This document shows positions 58,795 through 64,000 of a stretch of DNA of 64,000 nt, one piece after another. Each line of letters begins with the position of its first letter. Within the stretch, counting starts at the first letter, position 1. A program made the position numbers and the translations under genes. Source of the DNA: CAZFGK01 sp964518635 (GTDB lineage Bacteria; Zixibacteria; MSB-5A5; GN15; FEB-12). The notes beneath the pieces were generated by a model. It was not told the origin of the DNA and made no database searches. It saw only the letters and a list, made by a program, of their open reading frames with translations. Location of the stretch: the NCBI GenBank assembly GCA_964518635.1, contig CAZFGK010000013.1, positions 20,241 to 84,240 of the forward strand, written 5' to 3'.

Positions 58795-60189
58795 ATGCTT
58801 GAGTCGGCGATTCATGACAAATGTGGCCTCTTTGGAATCTTCGGGAACCGTCGCGCCTCAGAATTAACCTATCTCGGTCTTTACTCCCTCCAGCACCGCG
58901 GTCAGGAATCGGCCGGTATAGTCAGTGCCGATGATAAGAGACTCTATGTCCATAAGGACATGGGGCTGGTTGCGGATGTCTTCAGCAAACAGTCGACGAT
59001 GGAATCTCTCGTTGGAGATAGGGCTATCGGACATACCCGCTACAGCACCACCGGCGGTTCACTGGATATCAATATCCAGCCCCTTCTGATGCACAGTCGC
59101 TCACAGTCTCTGGCGGTGGCTCATAACGGGAATCTGACCAATGCAATTGAACTGAAAGCGAAGCTCGATTCACAGGGGGCAATTTTTCAGTCGACCAGTG
59201 ACACTGAACTGATACTGCATCTGGTCGCTCGCTCGAAGAAGAAAACGACCATCGAACGTATCAATGACGCGCTCCGTCAGATCGAAGGGGCATTCTCTCT
59301 GCTCTTCCTGACCGAGAATGGCATGATCGCCGCTCGTGACCCGCATGGATTTCGCCCCCTGGCCCTTGGGAAATTTCGTAACAGCTGGGTGGTTGCATCC
59401 GAAACATGTGCCTTTGATCTGATCGACGCCAAGTATGTCCGGGATATTGAACCGGGAGAGGTCTTTGAGATGACCCCCAAGGGGACCACCTCGTATCATC
59501 CGATGCCGAAACGTCCGACCTCTTCCTGCATATTCGAGTATATCTATTTCGCTCGTCCCGATTCCAGAATCTTTGGCGCGAGTGTCGATAAAGTGCGTCG
59601 TCGGCTCGGTCGCCAGCTTGCTAAAGAACATCCTGTCGATGCAGACGCAGTCATCGGAATACCTGATTCTGCGAATACTGCGACTCTTGGCTACTCAGAG
59701 GAATCAGGGATACCGTTTGAAATTGGACTGATCCGCAATCACTATGTGGGGCGGACATTTATTGATCCTCATCAGAAAATTCGAGATCTGGATGTCCGTG
59801 TGAAATTCAACACCGTCAAAGGGGTGCTCAAAGGGAAACGGCTTGTCGTAGTGGACGACTCTATCGTACGCGGGACAACTTCCCGAAAGCTGGTCAAACT
59901 CCTCCGTGATGCGGGCGCGAAGGAAGTGCACTTTCGAGTCTCTTCCCCGCCGATTATCTCCCCCTGCTTCTTTGGTATCGATATGCCGACCAAGAAAGAG
60001 CTGATTGGCGCGAATATGAAGGTCGCTGAGATCGAAAAATATCTGGGGGTCGATTCGCTGCGCTATCTCTCGATTGAAGGGATGCTCTCGCTGCCGTCAC
60101 TTCCCAAGACTGGCTTTTGCAGTGGCTGTTTTTCAGGGAAATACCCAGCGAGAGTGCCATCACAGAACGGCAAACATACGCTGGGCTGA
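58795..60189 (+). CDS. purF: amidophosphoribosyltransferase, iron-sulfur type
   Basis: 464 residues. The first nine residues (MLESAIHDK) are a propeptide removed to expose the catalytic C10, followed by GLFGIFG. The glutaminase domain has HRGQESAG and GHTRYSTTG. The phosphoribosyl domain has VVVDDSIVRGTT, the PRPP loop. Four cysteines, in SSCIFEYIYFARPD, SPCFFGID and TGFCSGCFSG, match the [4Fe-4S] ligands of the Bacillus enzyme. It makes phosphoribosylamine from PRPP and glutamine, the first purine step. The GGAAGGGAT ribosome site is well placed. Confidence 0.96.
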   Translation: MLESAIHDKCGLFGIFGNRRASELTYLGLYSLQHRGQESAGIVSADDKRLYVHKDMGLVADVFSKQSTMESLVGDRAIGHTRYSTTGGSLDINIQPLLMHSRSQSLAVAHNGNLTNAIELKAKLDSQGAIFQSTSDTELILHLVARSKKKTTIERINDALRQIEGAFSLLFLTENGMIAARDPHGFRPLALGKFRNSWVVASETCAFDLIDAKYVRDIEPGEVFEMTPKGTTSYHPMPKRPTSSCIFEYIYFARPDSRIFGASVDKVRRRLGRQLAKEHPVDADAVIGIPDSANTATLGYSEESGIPFEIGLIRNHYVGRTFIDPHQKIRDLDVRVKFNTVKGVLKGKRLVVVDDSIVRGTTSRKLVKLLRDAGAKEVHFRVSSPPIISPCFFGIDMPTKKELIGANMKVAEIEKYLGVDSLRYLSIEGMLSLPSLPKTGFCSGCFSGKYPARVPSQNGKHTLG

Positions 60190-60272
60190 GAGATTCTCCT
60201 CAGCGACTCGCAAAAATAAGACCGAACACAATTCTGCGTCCGGTTTGAATCAACTTTAGAAAAATACCATAT

Positions 60273-61727
60273 CTACAGCACCGCGAAGACTGCCGTGCGA
60301 GTCAGATTCATCAATTGCTCCGGGAACAATCCGATCGAAAGAGTGCCAACCGCTGCGATCATAATCACCGCAATTGCCATTGGCGTAACTGTTGCTGGAG
60401 TGTAGTTCCCAAACGGTTCATCGAAGTAGCTCGTCTTGATTACCCGGAAATAGTAGTAGACTGAGACCAATGAGTTGAGCACCCCAATCACGGCGAGGCC
60501 AACAAAGCCCGATTCGACCGCTGAAGAGAAAAGATAGAACTTCCCGAAAAATCCGGCAGTCGGAGGAAAGCCGGAGACTGCGAACATGAAAAGGGCGAGC
60601 ATCAACGCCAACCAGGGGTGTGTCTTCGCCATACCGGAGAGCTCAGTGAACTCTGATTTCATGCCACTGCGGGTCTCTAGCACCACCAGCACCGCAAATG
60701 AACCGAGCGTGAAAAGGGTATACGCGCACAGGTAATAGATCGCAGCCGAGACTGCTTTATCTGTCCCCACTACCAATGCGACGAGCAAGTAGCCCGCGTG
60801 GGCAATCGAGGAATAGGCCAGCATTCGTTTGACATTGTCCTGACGGAGTGCCAGCAGATTCCCGATGGTCATGGTAAGCACGGCCATCACCCAGAAGACC
60901 CAGACGAGGGCATTAATGTCGTTGTAGGCATAAGCAAATGTCCGAAGGAGAACTGCGAAACCCGCCGCTTTCGGACCAATCGAGAAAAATCCGGTGACTG
61001 GAGTCGGGGCTCCTTGATAGACATCCGGTGCCCAGGCATGGAACGGTACTGCGGCAACTTTGAAGCTGAATCCCACGAGAATGAGTGCGGCACTCACCCA
61101 GAGATAGAGTGCGCGAGTCTGTGAGATATACTCGAAGTTTGCGACGAGAAGTTTCAGATCGGTAGATTCGGCGGCACCGTACATGAAGGCGATCCCCATC
61201 AGGAGAAATGCCGACGCGAAACTCCCCATCAAAATATACTTCAGGCCGGATTCATTCGATTCGAGAGATCGTTTATTGAATGCGGCCATGATATAGAGCG
61301 GCACAGACATGATTTCGAGACCCAAGAACATCACCACCAGATCAGTGGTGTTCGCCATGACCATCATGCCAAAAGTCGAGATCAGCAGAAAGACATAATA
61401 TTCCGGACGCTCAAGCCCTTTGGCTTGCAAATAGCGATACCCCAGTGCCAACGCCATGATCGAGCCAAAAGCAAAGAGCATGCGGAAGAAGATCCCGAAG
61501 CTGTCGCTGGTGACCATTCCCCCAAAACCGACCCCCTGACTTCCCCACTGCAAGATGGAAAGGACTAGGGCAGTTCCGAGAGAAAGAAATCCGATGACTG
61601 CGGCAAATAGATTTGCTGCTTTCAGCCGTACGGTAAGCAGAATCAAGAACGCACCGATGAGCAACGCGAGTTCGGGCGCGATCAGCGCGAAATTAATCTG
61701 TAATGTCGAAACGTAATCCATAGTCAT
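60273..61727 (-). CDS. nuoN: NADH-quinone oxidoreductase subunit N
   Basis: 484 residues from the ATG at 61727; a TTG at 61736 and an ATG at 61721 are alternatives. About 14 helices of the Mrp-antiporter fold. The conserved glutamate is in FLGLEIMSVPLYIM and the half-channel lysine in FSFKVAAVPFHAWAPDVYQG. A middle-axis lysine is near RQDNVKRMLAYSSIAHAGY. NuoN is one of three proton-pumping subunits of complex I and lies next to NuoM in the membrane arm. It follows nuoM and an intervening glutaredoxin gene on the same strand, ending the nuo operon here. Confidence 0.95.
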   Translation of the reverse strand: MTMDYVSTLQINFALIAPELALLIGAFLILLTVRLKAANLFAAVIGFLSLGTALVLSILQWGSQGVGFGGMVTSDSFGIFFRMLFAFGSIMALALGYRYLQAKGLERPEYYVFLLISTFGMMVMANTTDLVVMFLGLEIMSVPLYIMAAFNKRSLESNESGLKYILMGSFASAFLLMGIAFMYGAAESTDLKLLVANFEYISQTRALYLWVSAALILVGFSFKVAAVPFHAWAPDVYQGAPTPVTGFFSIGPKAAGFAVLLRTFAYAYNDINALVWVFWVMAVLTMTIGNLLALRQDNVKRMLAYSSIAHAGYLLVALVVGTDKAVSAAIYYLCAYTLFTLGSFAVLVVLETRSGMKSEFTELSGMAKTHPWLALMLALFMFAVSGFPPTAGFFGKFYLFSSAVESGFVGLAVIGVLNSLVSVYYYFRVIKTSYFDEPFGNYTPATVTPMAIAVIMIAAVGTLSIGLFPEQLMNLTRTAVFAVL

Positions 61728-61813
61728 ATTTGTCAACTTCGTTCTTTGGTCAGCTCACCCGTTCGGTGAGTTGCTTTCGCTTCGCGACGACCGCCGCGAT
61801 GAGTTTAGACCCC

Positions 61814-62044
61814 TCAGCCCCCTCCGAATCCGAGCTGGATGTCGCCGTCGCCGACGATCACTGGCACGATATTCTTTCCACCCGACAGAGAAAGGAGCTT
61901 TTCCTTCGCACCGGGTGTTTTTGGGACATTGATTTCAGCGATGAGTGCGCCAAGTTCGGAATAGTGTTTTCTCGCTGCCGCGCAGTACGGGCAGCCATCC
62001 TTGACATACATGGTGATCTTGAGAGTCGAATCGATTGAATTCAT
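61814..62044 (-). CDS. glutaredoxin-like protein encoded between nuoM and nuoN
   Basis: 76 residues, small glutaredoxin. The dithiol site is KDGCPYCAAARKHY (C18, C21), followed by the GGKNIVPVIVGDGDIQLGFGGG segment with the cis-proline and the glutathione-binding GF/GG loop. Length and motifs fit a GrxC/NrdH-like or UXX-star selenoprotein-related family. Its start overlaps the nuoM end by four bases, so it is translationally coupled to the respiratory operon. A redox link to complex I is possible but not shown. Confidence 0.88.
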   Translation of the reverse strand: MNSIDSTLKITMYVKDGCPYCAAARKHYSELGALIAEINVPKTPGAKEKLLSLSGGKNIVPVIVGDGDIQLGFGGG

Positions 62045-63573
62045 TTTTCCACCTCAGCACTAAATATTTCAACGGCAGGAGCACCATGCGTAGCAATTGA
62101 CTGCTCGAGTGCCTGACGGGTCGAAGTTACGGTCGGTGTGATATGATTAAGGAAAGAACCGGGTTGTATCCCGATCCAGAAAATGAAAATGACAAACGGA
62201 ACGACGATCACCCACTCTCGTGGAGTAAGGTCTCTTAGGTGCTGGTTCTCTGCACTCGTGACTTTGCCGAAGATGACCCGCTGATACATCCAGAGCATGT
62301 AGCAGGCGGCCAGAATTACACCGGTAGCCGCAAAGACTGCCCACCACTGGTTTGCTTTCCACGTACCTAAGAGAATCAGAAATTCACCAACGAAACCATT
62401 GGTGAACGGCAATCCAATTGATGAGAGCATGACAATCATGAAGACCGTCGCATAGGCGGGCATGACATTGGCAATGCCGCCGAAATCTGCAATCATGCGG
62501 GTGTGACGACGATCATAGATCATACCGACCAACAAGAACAATGCCCCAGTCGAGACACCATGATTGAGCATCTGCAAGACGGCCCCTTCCATCCCCTGTT
62601 GGGTGAAAGTGAAGAGTCCGAGCATCACGAAGCCCATATGCGACACTGATGAAAAGGCAACGAGCGATTTGATATCTTTTTGAACGAGCGAAACGAGTGC
62701 GCCATAGATGATCGCTATCACTGCCAGGACTGCGATATACGGTGCGTAGATCACCGTCGCATCCGGGAAGAATGGCATACAGATACGAATAAAACCGTAC
62801 GTCCCCATTTTCAGAAGAACACCAGCAAGAATCACCGAACCCGCTGTCGGTGCCTGCACGTGTGCATCCGGCAACCAGGTATGCAGCGGCCAGAGTGGGA
62901 CTTTGACTGCAAAGGCGAGGGCAAAAGCGCCAAAGAGCCACAATTGAGCAGTGACCGAGAGATTCGAGGTCATGATCCGAGTCATGTCGAAGGTGTATTC
63001 GCCGAGAGTCTGATGATGATGATAGGCAAGATACAGAATTGCAACGAGCATCAGCAGTGAGCCGACCATCGTGAACAGCACAAACTTGATCGCCGCATAG
63101 ACACGCCGTTGCCCACCCCAGATGCCGATCAGGAAATACATTGGAATCAGCATCACTTCCCAGAAGACATAGAACAGGAAAAGATCAAGTGAGCTGAAGA
63201 CTCCAATAATGCCGCTCGTAAGAAGAAGCAGACAGGAGTAATACCCTTTGACTCCTTCAGTGATCGAACTCCAGGATGCCAGGACACAGACCACCAAAAG
63301 CGCGGTGGTAAGCAGTATCATAAGGAGTGAAACTCCGTCGATGCCAAGATGGTAAGAGATCCCCATCGATGGAACCCACGGGAGATTTACGGCAAACTGC
63401 ATTCCAGAGGCGACTTGATCGAATGACGCTGATACAAAAAGGGAGAGGATGAGTGTGACAACACTCACCAGAAGGGCAACCCCTTTGATAGTATTTCCCT
63501 GATTCGCTGGAACCATTGCGATGAGCAACGCTCCGATCAGCGGCAGAAAAATGGTAGCAGAGAGTAAATCCAT
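62041..63573 (-). CDS. nuoM: NADH-quinone oxidoreductase subunit M
   Basis: 510 residues, 14 helices. The key glutamate is in YVFWEVMLIPMYFL near 140 and the lysine with partner histidine in FAVKVPLWPLHTWLPDAHVQ near 230. Further on are KDIKSLVAFSSVSHMGFVML and LMNHG-like QMLNHGVSTGALFLL. It is a proton-pumping subunit of complex I between NuoL and NuoN. The nuoL gene ends 10 bases upstream. The downstream glutaredoxin overlaps by four bases. Confidence 0.96.
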   Translation of the reverse strand: MDLLSATIFLPLIGALLIAMVPANQGNTIKGVALLVSVVTLILSLFVSASFDQVASGMQFAVNLPWVPSMGISYHLGIDGVSLLMILLTTALLVVCVLASWSSITEGVKGYYSCLLLLTSGIIGVFSSLDLFLFYVFWEVMLIPMYFLIGIWGGQRRVYAAIKFVLFTMVGSLLMLVAILYLAYHHHQTLGEYTFDMTRIMTSNLSVTAQLWLFGAFALAFAVKVPLWPLHTWLPDAHVQAPTAGSVILAGVLLKMGTYGFIRICMPFFPDATVIYAPYIAVLAVIAIIYGALVSLVQKDIKSLVAFSSVSHMGFVMLGLFTFTQQGMEGAVLQMLNHGVSTGALFLLVGMIYDRRHTRMIADFGGIANVMPAYATVFMIVMLSSIGLPFTNGFVGEFLILLGTWKANQWWAVFAATGVILAACYMLWMYQRVIFGKVTSAENQHLRDLTPREWVIVVPFVIFIFWIGIQPGSFLNHITPTVTSTRQALEQSIATHGAPAVEIFSAEVEK

Positions 63574-63583
63574 TATTTTCTCC

Positions 63584-64000
63584 CTACCATATCAGATATC
63601 CAATCAGGAGTGCGACTCCAGCAGCAAAGATGGTAGCAGCAGTGCGAACTCTCCCCGATTGCGTGATGCGCAGGGTATCCCCCGAACCATCAACTAAGAG
63701 TGCGAGTCCGTTGGCGATACCGTCGATAATGACAACATCGATGATTTTCCAGAGTCCAAGTGAGAGGACCACTATCGGTCTGATGATAGTTGCGGCAAAA
63801 AACTCATCGACAAAATACTTGTGATAGAGAATCCGATGAACACCGGTAAATTTCTGCTGCAACTGAGTCGCAGCTTCCGGTTTTTGCAGATAGAAGAATC
63901 GTGCCAGGAGGATAGCGACGGCGACAAGGGTAACTGATGCGACCATGAGGAGCCATTCCATCGATGTATCAGCACTCCCCGAGGCCAGCGGAATCGCCTG
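63584..64000 (-). CDS. nuoL: NADH-quinone oxidoreductase subunit L, C-terminal part
   Basis: About 138 C-terminal residues; the frame is open to the window edge, so this is a partial gene and the ATG at 63961 is internal. The segment LARFFYLQKPEAATQLQQKF, followed by HRILYHKYFVDEFF, is the conserved end of the lateral helix region of NuoL. The final helix is AATIFAAGVALLIGYLIW. NuoL is the distal proton-pumping subunit with the long lateral helix. nuoM follows after 10 bases. Confidence 0.93.
   Translation of the reverse strand, partial: QAIPLASGSADTSMEWLLMVASVTLVAVAILLARFFYLQKPEAATQLQQKFTGVHRILYHKYFVDEFFAATIIRPIVVLSLGLWKIIDVVIIDGIANGLALLVDGSGDTLRITQSGRVRTAATIFAAGVALLIGYLIW

Noticed and set aside
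1..64000. CRISPR array, IS element, prophage or integrase
   Set aside because: No regularly spaced repeats, transposase motifs or phage genes were found.

Overview
The window is a chromosomal segment of a Gram-negative-type bacterium. It carries an outer-membrane TonB receptor, an Omp85-like barrel, a type IV pilus secretin and many lipoprotein signals. Two secreted proteins end in paired dockerin-like repeats of the form DIGDLTxLVDxLF. From memory this style is common in the candidate phylum Zixibacteria and related lineages of the FCB/Latescibacteria area, so that is the best guess, by inference and not by search. No IS element, phage, CRISPR array or integrase is visible. The region looks like vertically inherited core genome with accessory patches.

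Layout. 1-1.5 kb: ribosomal protein genes rpsB (partial), rpsI and rplM. 1.6-5.3 kb: a secreted phytase-like propeller, a YhhQ-type queuosine precursor transporter, an aquaporin and an ACR3 arsenite exporter. 5.4-8.3 kb: RtcB RNA ligase, a SprT-like metalloprotease and MtnA. 8.4-10.5 kb: a tandem Ig-like lipoprotein. 10.7-17.3 kb: the type IV pilus assembly operon pilMNOPQ preceded by a pseudopilin. Here the AMIN domain sits on the PilP-like protein and not on the secretin. 17.6-24.8 kb: a secreted subtilase with dockerin-like tail, an M29 aminopeptidase, Ogt, a HAD phosphatase and a C-terminal processing protease. 24.9-33.4 kb: two unknown exported proteins, RlmN, tRNA-Pro, an RlmI-like methyltransferase, DedA, tRNA-Arg, an SbtA-type bicarbonate transporter, a DUF3298-like lipoprotein, a bacilliredoxin and a small zinc-ribbon protein.

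33.6-37.4 kb: a cobalamin riboswitch in front of a TonB-dependent receptor and a secreted beta-propeller with dockerin-like repeats. This looks like a BtuB/BtuG-type vitamin B12 uptake pair. 37.5-41.6 kb: ferredoxin, then a minus-strand run icd, purE, purK and a nitroreductase that keeps the substrate-binding triad of iodotyrosine deiodinases. 42-46 kb: a lipoprotein and a partner-switching module (STAS antagonist, anti-sigma kinase, SpoIIE-type phosphatase). 46-53 kb: Nudix hydrolase, a bactofilin-like/outer-membrane-barrel fusion, a sensor histidine kinase and a Ser/Thr kinase with TPR repeats.

53.2-55.9 kb is the most unusual locus. A 25-codon peptide gene has a near-perfect Shine-Dalgarno, its own promoter and its own terminator. 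It lies just downstream of a three-part fusion of a PqqD-like recognition domain, an M50 site-2 protease and an HlyD-type adaptor. This may be a minimal system for processing and exporting a ribosomally made peptide. 56-64 kb: a VOC protein, an FAD oxidoreductase, a GAF-HisKA protein without an ATPase domain, purF, and the end of a nuo operon (nuoL partial, nuoM, a glutaredoxin, nuoN).
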